From positions 242,136-306,135 of the forward strand of contig NZ_JAJJWH010000001.1 in assembly GCF_020907245.1 (NCBI RefSeq): 64,000 nt of DNA, in the 5' to 3' direction. This document shows positions 27,824 through 36,140 of this stretch, piece after piece. Numbering within the stretch: position 1 is the stretch's first letter; every line of letters begins with the position of its first letter. The position numbers and the translations under genes are program-made. The notes under the pieces are model-generated. The model ran no database searches. It saw only the letters and a program-made list of their open reading frames with translations, and was not told the DNA's origin. The DNA comes from Pontibacter harenae. Its GTDB lineage: Bacteria; Bacteroidota; Bacteroidia; Cytophagales; Hymenobacteraceae.

Positions 27824-28561
27824 ATGTCGCAGCAGGAAGAATGGTTTAGCGCTTGGTTTAATTCCCCGTACTATCACATCCTTTACAAAAACCGTAATGC
27901 ACAAGAGGCACAATTGTTTATAGATAATCTGTTAGCCTACATTCAACCTGATCCCTCTTACAAAGTACTGGATTTGGCGTGCGGAAGAGGGCGGCATTCT
28001 GTTTACCTGAACCAAAAAGGATGCGACGTGACAGGTCTCGACCTTTCGGCGAGCAGTATAAAGCATGCAAAGCAGTTTGAGAAAGATCGCCTTCATTTTG
28101 AAGTGCATGACATGCGTGCCGTGTACAAGCCTGAATACTTCGACCTAGTGGTAAACTTATATACGAGCTTCGGCTATTTCGAAAGTGAGGTAGAAAACAT
28201 AGTTGCACTAAGCTCTACAGCTAAAGCCGTTAAACCTGGTGGCAAGCTAGTAATTGATTTTATGAACACATCTAAAACGATTGCGAAACTGGTGCCGCAC
28301 GAAGAAAAAGAGATAAACGGTATAACCTTTCGCATTAACAGGAAGTTGGAGGCTGGCTTTATAGTTAAAGATATCCTTTTTTCTGATAAAGGAAAGAACT
28401 ATGAATTTGAGGAGCGCGTAAGAGTGCTGCGAGAAAAAAATTTTAGGCGCTATTTCAGAATGGCGCAGTTGGAGTTAGTAGATATGTTTGGCGACTATAA
28501 CCTTAAACCTTACCACGCGGAAAATAGCGACCGCATGATTTTTATTTTAACACGACCTTAG
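27824..28561 (+). CDS. Class I SAM-dependent methyltransferase
   Basis: A 245-residue protein with motif I VLDLACGRGRHSVYL (about 49-63), then VTGLDLSASSI, FEVHDMRAVY, and the post-motif GGKLVIDFMN. This is a methyltransferase-25/UbiE-like fold. The substrate is unknown. It precedes the ZIP transporter by 5 bases and shares its transcript. Confidence 0.9.
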   Translation: MSQQEEWFSAWFNSPYYHILYKNRNAQEAQLFIDNLLAYIQPDPSYKVLDLACGRGRHSVYLNQKGCDVTGLDLSASSIKHAKQFEKDRLHFEVHDMRAVYKPEYFDLVVNLYTSFGYFESEVENIVALSSTAKAVKPGGKLVIDFMNTSKTIAKLVPHEEKEINGITFRINRKLEAGFIVKDILFSDKGKNYEFEERVRVLREKNFRRYFRMAQLELVDMFGDYNLKPYHAENSDRMIFILTRP

Positions 28562-28566
28562 CCTTT

Positions 28567-29316
28567 ATGATAGTTGCCATACTTGTGCTGTTTTTTACAG
28601 TTGTGCTTTCAGGCTTTCTGGTAAAGGCGTTTCCGCCCAGCAACAGTAAATGGCTGAAGCTTGCGTTATCGTTTAGCGGTGCCTACCTGTTCTCCATCAC
28701 CATTATCCACTTGTTGCCCGACATGCTGTTAGAGGCTAATAACCCTTATTTGGTTGGCTATTGGGTATTGGCTGGTTTCTTTCTGCAGCTAATATTAGAG
28801 CTTTTTTCGCAGGGCGTAGAGCATGGGCACATGCATAAACACCAGCACAACGAGGCAACAGGTATCCCCTTTCTTTTGCTATGCTCTTTGTTTGTGCACT
28901 CTTTTCTGGAAGGAAGTATTCTGGTTGATGTAAGATCATCGGCGCATGGCCACTCACATGCAGGAGGCGGTTTTAGCCTGGTGCTGTTAGGAGTAGCGCT
29001 GCACCACGTGCCTGCTGCTTTTGCGCTTATGTCGGTGCTGCTTTCGCGGTGGCATAACTTTAAGAAGGCTTTTCTGTGGCTCTTAATTTTTGCGGTAGGC
29101 TCTCCGTTAGGTATTATTGTTGGTAACACTCTGCTTGCACAAGAACCCGCAAGCAGCCCTCTCTACATAGCCTTAACAGGTTTGGTGGCTGGTAACTTCC
29201 TGCATATTTCCACTACCATTCTTTTTGAGAGCAGTCCAGATCATCATTTTAACCGAAATAAGTTAGTAGCAACTATACTTGGCTTGGCTTTGGCCATCAT
29301 GAGCGATTTTATATAG
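28567..29316 (+). CDS. ZIP-family metal transporter
   Basis: The 249-residue membrane protein has about 8 segments in ZIP arrangement, with a histidine-rich loop (HGHMHKHQHNE, about residues 91-100) and a second one (HGHSHAGGG, about 130). It has HSFLEGS and HHVPAAFAL as the conserved metal-binding helices 4 and 5. ZIP proteins bring zinc, iron or other divalent ions into the cytosol; the metal cannot be told. It is co-transcribed with the methyltransferase. Confidence 0.9.
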   Translation: MIVAILVLFFTVVLSGFLVKAFPPSNSKWLKLALSFSGAYLFSITIIHLLPDMLLEANNPYLVGYWVLAGFFLQLILELFSQGVEHGHMHKHQHNEATGIPFLLLCSLFVHSFLEGSILVDVRSSAHGHSHAGGGFSLVLLGVALHHVPAAFALMSVLLSRWHNFKKAFLWLLIFAVGSPLGIIVGNTLLAQEPASSPLYIALTGLVAGNFLHISTTILFESSPDHHFNRNKLVATILGLALAIMSDFI

Positions 29317-29530
29317 GACAGCATGGTTCAGCAGCGGCTTAGTGTGGAGGGAAAATCACAACTGATGGTTATGCTTGGCTTAGTGGGAGTAGCTACTTCT
29401 TTTTAAAAAAGGAAAATATACCAATCCCTCTCCACTACACTTTTCTGAAATACTTTTGAGATAAGTGGGTGCAAGCACAGCTATGGAACCTCTTGCTGGT
29501 AAGGCCTGCACAGGCCGTAAGATATGTAGA

Positions 29531-29887
29531 CTAAATGATTGTGGAAAGTAGGGTTGCCACAAGCGCTTTTAGAGCAACTACCAGAGCACTGGCATGATCA
29601 AAGCTTTCTGCAGAATCCTCTTCCTCAGAAAAGGCGCTTTTTAGAAAAGACATAGGGCTTTCCAGTACATCAGCATCCAGAATCGATTTTTGGCTTGGTT
29701 TAGTGGTTGTTGCAGTCGATTTTGCTTTTGGCTCATTTGTACTAGCTTCTCCTGCCAAAGTAACCTGTTGCTGAGGCTGGTTTGAAGGACTAAGAGAAAC
29801 AGAAGTAGCTGCCATGCAAGTGGCTATCGCAACCAGCATTATAACTACTAAAGAGGAAAGAGTCCAATATATTTCTCTTGATTTCAT
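29531..29887 (-). CDS. Hypothetical membrane-anchored or secreted small protein
   Basis: A 118-residue protein with an N-terminal hydrophobic segment (IYWTLSSLVVIMLVAIATCMA) and a Ser/Thr/Lys-rich low-complexity middle. It ends in a second hydrophobic stretch (ALVVALKALVATLLSTII). No known domain. The minus-strand promoter TAATTTTG with TTG 20 bases upstream sits four bases from the ATG, which supports a real gene despite its poor complexity. Confidence 0.6.
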   Translation of the reverse strand: MKSREIYWTLSSLVVIMLVAIATCMAATSVSLSPSNQPQQQVTLAGEASTNEPKAKSTATTTKPSQKSILDADVLESPMSFLKSAFSEEEDSAESFDHASALVVALKALVATLLSTII

Positions 29888-29891
29888 GAGA

Positions 29892-29922
29892 CAAAATTAT
29901 AAAGTATAGTTATAATAATCAA
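29892..29922 (-). promoter_or_regulatory. Promoter adjacent to a start codon
   Basis: TAATTTTG (29892-29899, minus strand) and TTG (29920-29922), 20 bases apart. Four bases separate the -7 element from the ATG. Confidence 0.6.
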
Positions 29923-30029
29923 TGTAAACTTTGGATATTATATAAAATGCAACTTTTACTATACTTAACGTAACCAATTGAAGAACAGGTGTGTCTTAAA
30001 TGTTAAATATTCCTTAAATTTTGTCGCTG

Positions 30030-30467
30030 CTAATCGGCTGCACGCACAACTTTTATTTTAACAGGTACAACGCCTGCTTTAATATAGTTCAACCTCTTGG
30101 CTGCAGCTTCAGACAAGTCTATAATACGGCCGCTGATAAACGGGCCTCTGTCTGTGATTTTCACCCGTACTGTTTTGCCTGATTGCAAGTTAGTAACTTT
30201 CACCTTTGTGCCGAAGGGCAGCGTTTTGTGTGCTGCAGTTAGTTTTCGGCGGCGGTAAGGTTCTCCGTTAGCCATTTTACGCCCCTGAAACTTTCGGCTG
30301 TAGTAAGAAGCTTTGCCTTGTTCGGTGTAGCCGCGTTGGCCATGCTGCGGTGGCGTGCTGGCGCAGGAAGAAAATCCTGTGGTTAGAGCGGCTGCAACAG
30401 CTACAGAGGCTACCCAACGCTTAATAATTGAAAAATTCGGAACAGTAAAGGGTAAGGAAAGCAACAT
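30030..30467 (-). CDS. RlpA-family lipoprotein (double-psi beta-barrel)
   Basis: A 145-residue protein with a lipobox near GFSSC (about residue 34) and a double-psi beta-barrel domain: QGKASYYSRKFQGRKMANGEPY, then AAHKTLPFGTKVKVTNL, and VKITDRGPFISGRIIDLSEAAA. These are typical of RlpA, a septal-ring lytic transglycosylase in Proteobacteria. There is no SPOR domain here, as is usual for short Bacteroidota forms. It probably acts on peptidoglycan in the periplasm. Confidence 0.92.
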   Translation of the reverse strand: MLLSLPFTVPNFSIIKRWVASVAVAAALTTGFSSCASTPPQHGQRGYTEQGKASYYSRKFQGRKMANGEPYRRRKLTAAHKTLPFGTKVKVTNLQSGKTVRVKITDRGPFISGRIIDLSEAAAKRLNYIKAGVVPVKIKVVRAAD

Positions 30468-30614
30468 AAAGAATGGTAATAGTTAATGTTTATACGCCGC
30501 CGCTAAGAACACATTGCCTATTCAGAAGCATGTCGAGCTAGAGTGTCTAGAACTGAAGAGCGCTAATCGCCATCAAGGCACACGTTAAACGGTACAGACT
30601 ACAATATAATGAAA

Positions 30615-30643
30615 TAGCCGAAACTGTAAGGCAGTTTCGGCTA
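30615..30643 (-). terminator. Terminator-like hairpin after the 30674 gene
   Basis: A perfect 12-bp stem (30615-30626 with 30632-30643) and a 5-nt loop lie just past the stop on the minus strand. The T tract is weak, so efficiency is uncertain. Confidence 0.6.
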
Positions 30644-30673
30644 AAGTCAAAAGCTTTTATGTGATATGTCCTG

Positions 30674-31423
30674 TTAGCGTTTTAGCTCATAGTTGTAAAC
30701 TTCCATGGCCTGAGTCAGTTTGTCTTTCTGGAAAAGCTTGATTACAAACGGAAGGGCTATTAGACCAGCGCCTGCGTACACGGCTGGATTTATTTGGGCA
30801 CTGCTGTTACCATAGACATCTGTAGTAACATTAGAGCTTAAAACGCCTATAGCCGTAACACCCACACCCACTGCAGACACAATGGTAGAGATTACACGCT
30901 CGCGCTTATGCCGCTGTAGCAAAGCCATGCTAGAGGCATTGTCCGCAAGGGACTCTTTCAGGTTTTCGTAGTTTAAAGGGATCAGTGGGCCATTGTCTTT
31001 CGAGAAGAAGTATACGCGCCTGCGTGATGGTACAGCACCATAGCCGTATCCATATCCTCCGAAGCCATACGGCGAGTAGTTTGGCCTGTAATCATAAGTG
31101 CTGGTGTAGAACTTAGAGATACGCGGCCCTTCCGATACGCGCTTTGCAAAGCTGTCGAGGCCACTGCCGTAGCTAACACGGGCAAAATAACCCTCGTCGC
31201 TCTGGTACAGGTTTACAGACTGTATGCTATAACGGAGCGTGTCATCTACTAAGAAGTAGTCCTGCTTAAAGATCGGAGACTTATACTTTAACTTATTGGT
31301 GTATATGGTCTGTCCGTTGTTAAGATGAATAAAATATCTAGCAGGTTGCGCCTGTTCTGTTTGTGCTTGCGCCCCCATGCACAGCGACAACAGCAGTAGT
31401 ATAGATGAAAGTAACTTTTTCAT
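30674..31423 (-). CDS. Hypothetical secreted or membrane protein
   Basis: A 249-residue protein with a signal peptide (MKKLLSSILLLLSLCMGAQAQ). The mature domain is beta-rich at about 25-120, with YFIHLNNGQTIYTNKLKYKSP. A Gly/Tyr-rich loop follows (YGFGGYGYGYG, about residues 117-127), and two hydrophobic segments lie near the C-terminus. It has no family I recognise. Confidence 0.75.
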   Translation of the reverse strand: MKKLLSSILLLLSLCMGAQAQTEQAQPARYFIHLNNGQTIYTNKLKYKSPIFKQDYFLVDDTLRYSIQSVNLYQSDEGYFARVSYGSGLDSFAKRVSEGPRISKFYTSTYDYRPNYSPYGFGGYGYGYGAVPSRRRVYFFSKDNGPLIPLNYENLKESLADNASSMALLQRHKRERVISTIVSAVGVGVTAIGVLSSNVTTDVYGNSSAQINPAVYAGAGLIALPFVIKLFQKDKLTQAMEVYNYELKR

Positions 31424-31583
31424 GAGTGCAATATTAGATTAATTAGTCAGATTATAATTGGTTTTGTGTACGTGTTAAAGTTAGAGGAAGAAATAGTTTT
31501 TGTGTGATTTCGCGATCAGTAACTGTCTTTGTGCCAGGTGAAACTCTGTAAAAACGTTCTGATGAAATCAACAGCCACACAGT

Positions 31584-31892
31584 TTATTCAAAAATAAAAA
31601 AAAGCATAGGCAGCATAACAAGTAACGCTAAGTACACCCAGCCCATAAGTTGCTTACGGTGTTTGCTAGGCACGTAATTACTTACCAACACAACAGCGGT
31701 GAGCACAGAAAGCAGGTAAAGCAAGATAAAAAGCGCCGCTTTTACCCAGTTGGGTACAATAGTGTTTTCTGGCTGAAACTGATTGTCCATACCCATATCC
31801 GATAGTAGCCACTTTAGTCCAGCAAAAACTACGATTTCAAAGATTAGAAAGAGAAGCAAACCGTAAAAGCGGCTTGAGCTGCTGCTGTTCAT
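31584..31892 (-). CDS. Small hypothetical membrane protein
   Basis: A 102-residue protein with three hydrophobic segments (about 9-29, 50-72 and 84-101). It has no signature I recognise. It starts 3 bases after the stop of the GNAT gene, so the two are one transcript. Confidence 0.72.
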   Translation of the reverse strand: MNSSSSSRFYGLLLFLIFEIVVFAGLKWLLSDMGMDNQFQPENTIVPNWVKAALFILLYLLSVLTAVVLVSNYVPSKHRKQLMGWVYLALLVMLPMLFFIFE

Positions 31893-31895
31893 GCG

Positions 31896-32375
31896 CTAAA
31901 TACTTTTAAAAAAATGGTAGCTTTTGATATGGAACCCTTCCCTAAAGTAAAACTTATGAGCGGCACTATTTGTAACGTATGCATCTAGCATTATAGTATC
32001 GCAAGCTAAGTTTTTCGCCTCTTGTAGCATCCAGTCAGACAACAATTTGCCTACACCTTTAGATCTGTAAGCTTCATCTACTATAAAGTTATCTACTTCT
32101 AAATACTTACCGCTGTAAAGCTTTGCGTTTACCCAAAAACCAGAGAGACCTACACAGGTGCTGCTATCAAAAGCTCCAACCATACGGTAGCCGTTATCCA
32201 GCATAGTTATGAGCAGCTCCTCGTATCGCTCCCGCGTCATGGCAGGGTTGAGCTGCTTTATAAGCCCGTGTTGGTTAAGCATGTTTTGCAGGCCAGTTAT
32301 TTCGCTGGCAGTAAGGTTGCTAGGGTTTGTAGCTGATGGCACAGTTTTAGTACGAGTTATCTTTATTAGAAGCAC
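31896..32375 (-). CDS. GNAT-family N-acetyltransferase
   Basis: A 159-residue protein with the acetyl-CoA-binding motif A: YLEVDNFIVDEAYRSKGVGKLL, where RSKGVG matches the R/Q-x-x-G-x-G loop. It ends with NSAAHKFYFREGF, a normal GNAT C-terminus. The substrate is unknown. The start is a GTG; a later in-frame ATG is possible but would truncate the fold. It is the first gene of a two-gene unit with a small membrane protein. Confidence 0.85.
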   Translation of the reverse strand: MLLIKITRTKTVPSATNPSNLTASEITGLQNMLNQHGLIKQLNPAMTRERYEELLITMLDNGYRMVGAFDSSTCVGLSGFWVNAKLYSGKYLEVDNFIVDEAYRSKGVGKLLSDWMLQEAKNLACDTIMLDAYVTNSAAHKFYFREGFHIKSYHFFKSI

Positions 32376-32489
32376 ATATATGTATAGTTGCCAAATGTAT
32401 AAATTTTAGAAGAAAGTAGTTGAACAACTTTAAGAAATGAAACATTAGGGGGCCACTGTACCGTTAAATTAATAGAAAGGTGTTGGAAT

Positions 32490-32714
32490 ATGAGGTTATT
32501 GAAGAATATTAAATTAGATAATTATAATTTCTATAATAAGGAGACGCGAAAAATCTTTAGTATTGGTTACGAAGATTTAACAACGTTGATCTATTATCAG
32601 GATGCAAAAAACAAGTATACGTTGGTCGTAGCGAAGAAAGACGATCCTCCGCTTATACTTGAGAAGAAGATTACGCGTGCTGAAGCGTTTAGATTAATGA
32701 ATACCCGCCCATAA
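32490..32714 (+). CDS. Small conserved-looking hypothetical protein
   Basis: A 74-residue basic protein, beta-rich in the middle (TTLIYYQDAKNKYTLVVAKKDD) and ending in a helix (ITRAEAFRLMNTRP). The short upstream AAAGGTG may be a ribosome binding site. A strong terminator overlaps its stop codon. No family recognised. Confidence 0.68.
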   Translation: MRLLKNIKLDNYNFYNKETRKIFSIGYEDLTTLIYYQDAKNKYTLVVAKKDDPPLILEKKITRAEAFRLMNTRP

Positions 32715-32730
32715 CGACGGGTATTTTTTT
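32700..32730 (+). terminator. Terminator overlapping the stop codon
   Basis: An 8-bp stem (32700-32707 with 32718-32725) followed by T. The stop codon TAA (32712-32714) is in the loop. Confidence 0.85.
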
Positions 32731-32945
32731 TGCGTCATGCCGCACTTCCCCTTTTGTGTTGGAACAATAAGTAAGACTTTGTCATCCAATTCCTTTTCTC
32801 CATTTCTGTTTGTGTAGCCTTGGCTCCTTTCGATTGCGGCCTTAGCGGCAATTGTCTTTCTTTTTGTCCTGCTACAAACTATATACTATCAAAAAGGAAA
32901 AACAGTAGTCCTAAGCTTCAGAGCAAAACTTGCGTATAAGTGTTT

Positions 32946-33125
32946 ATGAAAAAATGGAACAAGTATTATAAAATAGCCGCCGTTGGAGCTGTCGTAACAT
33001 TCTTGCTTCAGATCATACTTGCCTTTGCAGTAGACCCTTACTTTGCTTCTATCCTTAGCTCTCTGTTTCCTGTCTGGATTATCTTGTTTGTGGTAGGTTG
33101 GCGAAAGGAGCACCCAAGGCGATAG
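32946..33125 (+). CDS. Small two-helix membrane protein
   Basis: A 59-residue protein with two membrane helices (about 12-30 and 36-54) and basic ends (MKKWNKYYK and WRKEHPRR). The ATG at 32946 is two codons after a GTG. Its composition fits a real small membrane protein, but no family is recognised. Confidence 0.55.
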   Translation: MKKWNKYYKIAAVGAVVTFLLQIILAFAVDPYFASILSSLFPVWIILFVVGWRKEHPRR

Positions 33126-33415
33126 TAGTTTTAAAGTAGAAATGTACTTCAGCGTTGTACTTCTACCCTCTCAGAACCTGAAATGCCGCTTTTTATAATG
33201 TGGTAGAATTGCCAGCCCAGATTAAGCAGTCTAAAAATAGCTACTGCTGACGTTATTGTTCATACGGTAAGGCTTAAGTAGAGCCGATGTGTAAAACCAT
33301 ACTTACATTAGGTTGTATTTAAGTAAGTTTTAGTGGCTTTTGGTAAAATTCTGTTTACAATAGGGCACTTTTTTTGAGAAGTTTTTGCTCTAGAGTAATA
33401 GCCAAAGTATCAATT

Positions 33416-33679
33416 ATGCATATGTCTGATCAAAACACTATGACGGATGTAAACCAGGTGCAACACATGTTTCTGCAGGTAGAGAGCAGCGATGCTGTCT
33501 GTATCCTCAATGTGGCTGGCCATCCGTACCGTCTGCGGGAGCTAATATTTATGATGATAGAAAGTGGTTGTAGGGTGCAGCAAACTACAGCCGAAGGATA
33601 TCAGTCTTTTATCTATGATAAAGAAACAGTAGAAGTGTACGACTACCTTACATCAATCATAAAAGCTAAATTTTTATAA
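33416..33679 (+). CDS. Small hypothetical cytosolic protein
   Basis: An 87-residue protein (an ATG two codons later is also possible). It is mixed alpha/beta with AVCILNVAGHPYRLRELIFMM, then a Gly-Cys-Arg turn. No family recognised. A perfect 20-bp convergent terminator follows its stop. Confidence 0.65.
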   Translation: MHMSDQNTMTDVNQVQHMFLQVESSDAVCILNVAGHPYRLRELIFMMIESGCRVQQTTAEGYQSFIYDKETVEVYDYLTSIIKAKFL

Positions 33680-33727
33680 ATTATGTTTTCGAACAGGGCG
33701 TGTGTTATGCTTATCAAGCCCCACCTA

Positions 33728-33770
33728 AACGAGCAAAGGCTACCATTATGGTAGCCTTTGCTCGTTTATA
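33728..33770. terminator. Bidirectional terminator with a 20-bp stem
   Basis: A perfect 20-bp stem (33728-33747 with 33751-33770) with a 3-nt apex, flanked by T-rich sequence on both sides. It lies between convergent genes. Confidence 0.9.
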
Positions 33771-33788
33771 GCTTTATTTTTGGGTTAC

Positions 33789-34175
33789 TTATAGTTGTTT
33801 TATCTCAATTTCTTTAGGTTGCATAGCGGCTTCGTGGTAAGGTAATTTTACCTGAAGTTCTCCTTCTTGGTATACTGCCTCAATGCGGCCTAAATCTACC
33901 TGAGGTGGTAACATATATATGCGGTTGAACAACGGAATAGCCAACTCAGGATTTATCTCGCTTTGTAACACAGAATAAATAGTTAGTTGGTTGTTGTGAA
34001 GCACCACTTTAAATGCTTCTGGGTTCACGCCCGCAGCCCAAACACTAATGATTGCTCCCTTCTTATATTTTTCGATTTCAACATAAGTTTCGCTTATACC
34101 TCCTCCAACTGTATTAAACAGATCAAGGTGTTGAGCTATGCTTCGTAAAAATTCTTTATTATTTATCAATTTCAT
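33789..34175 (-). CDS. Hsp20/alpha-crystallin family small heat-shock protein
   Basis: A 128-residue protein with the alpha-crystallin domain: VEIEKYKKGAIISVWAAGV, then FKVVLHNNQLTIYSV, and IPLFNRIYMLPPQVDLGRIEAVYQEGELQVKLPY. It is a holdase for unfolded proteins. The ATG at 34175 has a good ribosome binding site (GAGGAGAAA) and is preferred over an ATG 8 codons upstream. No sHSP-regulatory element is recognised. Confidence 0.9.
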   Translation of the reverse strand: MKLINNKEFLRSIAQHLDLFNTVGGGISETYVEIEKYKKGAIISVWAAGVNPEAFKVVLHNNQLTIYSVLQSEINPELAIPLFNRIYMLPPQVDLGRIEAVYQEGELQVKLPYHEAAMQPKEIEIKQL

Positions 34176-34691
34176 GTCTTTCTCCTCTTTCGGTTTCAAG
34201 AGGAATAATGCAAAATAGATGCCATTTATTCGAGGCGTGCTCTGTAATTTATAACCTCAAGTGGTTATGCCAATTTGGCTTCTCATGGGTAGAGTTATTG
34301 CTCTTGTATGGCCATTTTGTCATTTTTTTGCAAAATGCTGTAAAAGTATAGTTATATATGAAAAGGATTGGTACTTGCTATTTAGGTTTGCTCACTTATA
34401 GCAGATTAGCGAGCTTCATAATTCTGCCTCAATAGTGGCTGTTAGAATAATTTTACTTATTGTAAATAGCTGTTTAATAAAGTGTTATTGTTTTTTGTCG
34501 GCTAGTAGTGCGGGTTCTAAACACAGTTATAAATGACTACAATTCGTTTTGCGGTTCTTATAGTTTGCTGCTTTTTTATGCTTTCTTGGCTGGAGCATTT
34601 CTTAGAATATGCTAGTATTAAGGATGTTATACCTAAACAATGCCTGGTATGCCTCGTAGAAAATATATAAGAACCAACTAAGAACACAACT
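34176..34691. other. Intergenic region, Hsp20 / OmpA-type lipoprotein
   Basis: 516 bp without a supported gene. It is AT-rich with many T runs. A small inverted repeat ATAACC-6-GGTTAT lies near 34251-34268. I see no TAnnTTTG close to the downstream start. Confidence 0.5.
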
Positions 34692-35324
34692 ATGAAAAAT
34701 ATTAAATCAATTGCACTTATTGCCGCATTAGGCTTATTTACAGCATGTAATGAAAACAACAGAGTAGAGGAAGCAGGCGTATCAGAATTGGCTTCTGCCG
34801 ATACCGCAGTTATGTATGGCGATGATAGAGCCCGAGTGGAGGCAGATGGAGCTGAGATAAAAGAGGTAGGAGAAGGCTTTTGGGCTAATGTAGATCTAGA
34901 TGCTCCCGTAGCAAATGATAATAGGTTTACAAATTCAGGTATAGAGCGCCGTTCGAGCCAGGGGTACAATATCTATATGATGGATGAGCGTATTCTGTTT
35001 GATTTAGATAAAGCCACACTTCGTTCTGGTGCAGATGAAAAGCTTAATAGCATTGTAGAATCAATCAAGGAAGTTGGCGGATCTCAGGCCCCTATCCGTG
35101 TTTATGGCTATACTGACTATCTGGCTAGCAAAGAGTATAATAAACAGCTTGCTGAAGAACGCGCCAATAACGTTAAGAACTGGTTACAGCAAAATACAGA
35201 ACTGGATGCTTCTCGTATATCGACACAGGCAGTGGGCGAAGCAAATCCAAGAGCAACTAACGATACAGCAGAAGGTAGACAGAAAAACCGCCGTGTAGCG
35301 ATTGTAGTTGCCACACAGCAGTAG
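34692..35324 (+). CDS. OmpA-family lipoprotein
   Basis: A 210-residue protein with a lipobox LFTAC (about residue 19), a 65-residue linker, and a C-terminal OmpA/Pal-type peptidoglycan-binding domain: ILFDLDKATLRSGADEKLNSIVE, RVYGYTDYLASKEYNKQLAEERA, and the AEGRQKNRRVAIVV end. It likely ties the outer membrane to the cell wall. A terminator follows. Confidence 0.93.
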   Translation: MKNIKSIALIAALGLFTACNENNRVEEAGVSELASADTAVMYGDDRARVEADGAEIKEVGEGFWANVDLDAPVANDNRFTNSGIERRSSQGYNIYMMDERILFDLDKATLRSGADEKLNSIVESIKEVGGSQAPIRVYGYTDYLASKEYNKQLAEERANNVKNWLQQNTELDASRISTQAVGEANPRATNDTAEGRQKNRRVAIVVATQQ

Positions 35325-35365
35325 TAAGCCTTAAAACAGTAAATCTTAGAAAAGAATAATTTAAG

Positions 35366-35408
35366 AGCAGGTTTGGTTACCAATATTGGGTGCCATACCT
35401 GCTTTTTT
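35366..35408 (+). terminator. Intrinsic terminator of the OmpA-type gene
   Basis: A 7-bp outer stem (35366-35372 with 35397-35403), an inner foldable loop, and six T. Confidence 0.8.
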
Positions 35409-35634
35409 GTTTTTGTGTATTTCTGTTTTGTTCAGGCTGATTGTAATGCGCAGCAATGGTGGGTAAAGTATAACATATTTGTGTAATTAACGTGATATTA
35501 GTGGTTTTAAAGGGTTTTTAAGCTTTAAAATTAAATGTTATGGTTGTGGCCTTTTGGTGGAGTAGGTTCTTGTGATATAAATTGTTTTGCACATTATCTT
35601 TAAATATGCTAACTTGCTGCTACTTTAATGCTGT
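35409..35634. other. AT-rich intergenic region
   Basis: After the terminator, about 225 bp without a gene and no clear -7 element. Confidence 0.5.
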
Positions 35635-36072
35635 ATGAAAAATTTATACTTCAAAAATAGCTTTGTTAGTATATTCTATGATAAAAAGCAGCGATTAGGT
35701 AAAGCTGTTTGGCATGGGGAGCTAATAGGCTCAGAGTATCGTGAAGCAGTCTTGTTGTGCCTAGATCTTATAGAAAGGCACGAATTGAGAGGTTGGTTGG
35801 GCGATAATCGTAAAATGAAATCTATTCGCCTAGATGATCTGGAATGGAGTTTAAAAGTATTTATACCTCAGTTGCTGGAAAGCCCGCTACTCCGTTTAGC
35901 TAACGTGGCCTCAGAAAACAAACAGAACCGAGATGCCATAGAAAAGATGTACAGTAAGGCTAACAACTCGGAAGAAAGCCTGGTTGTACATGATTTTCAG
36001 GATATCGTCGAAGCAGAAGCATGGCTTGTGGAGGTAGCAGGCGTGCCTGGTTCAGACAAGCATTCCTCCTAG
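35635..36072 (+). CDS. WLGDNRKM-motif protein, paralog 1
   Basis: A 145-residue cytosolic protein with no signal peptide. It opens with KNSFVSIFYDKKQRLGKAVWHGEL and carries the shared motif WLGDNRKM (about residues 55-62). The alternating strands and helices resemble STAS/SpoIIAA-like folds, but this is only a guess. It is a paralog of the protein at 37678, with the acyltransferase gene between them. Confidence 0.78.
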   Translation: MKNLYFKNSFVSIFYDKKQRLGKAVWHGELIGSEYREAVLLCLDLIERHELRGWLGDNRKMKSIRLDDLEWSLKVFIPQLLESPLLRLANVASENKQNRDAIEKMYSKANNSEESLVVHDFQDIVEAEAWLVEVAGVPGSDKHSS

Positions 36073-36140
36073 CTTTGTCTGTTGTTTTTCTATTCTTAGT
36101 ATTCTCCCCTTAGGTTTCCAGCTTTTACTATAGCATTAAG

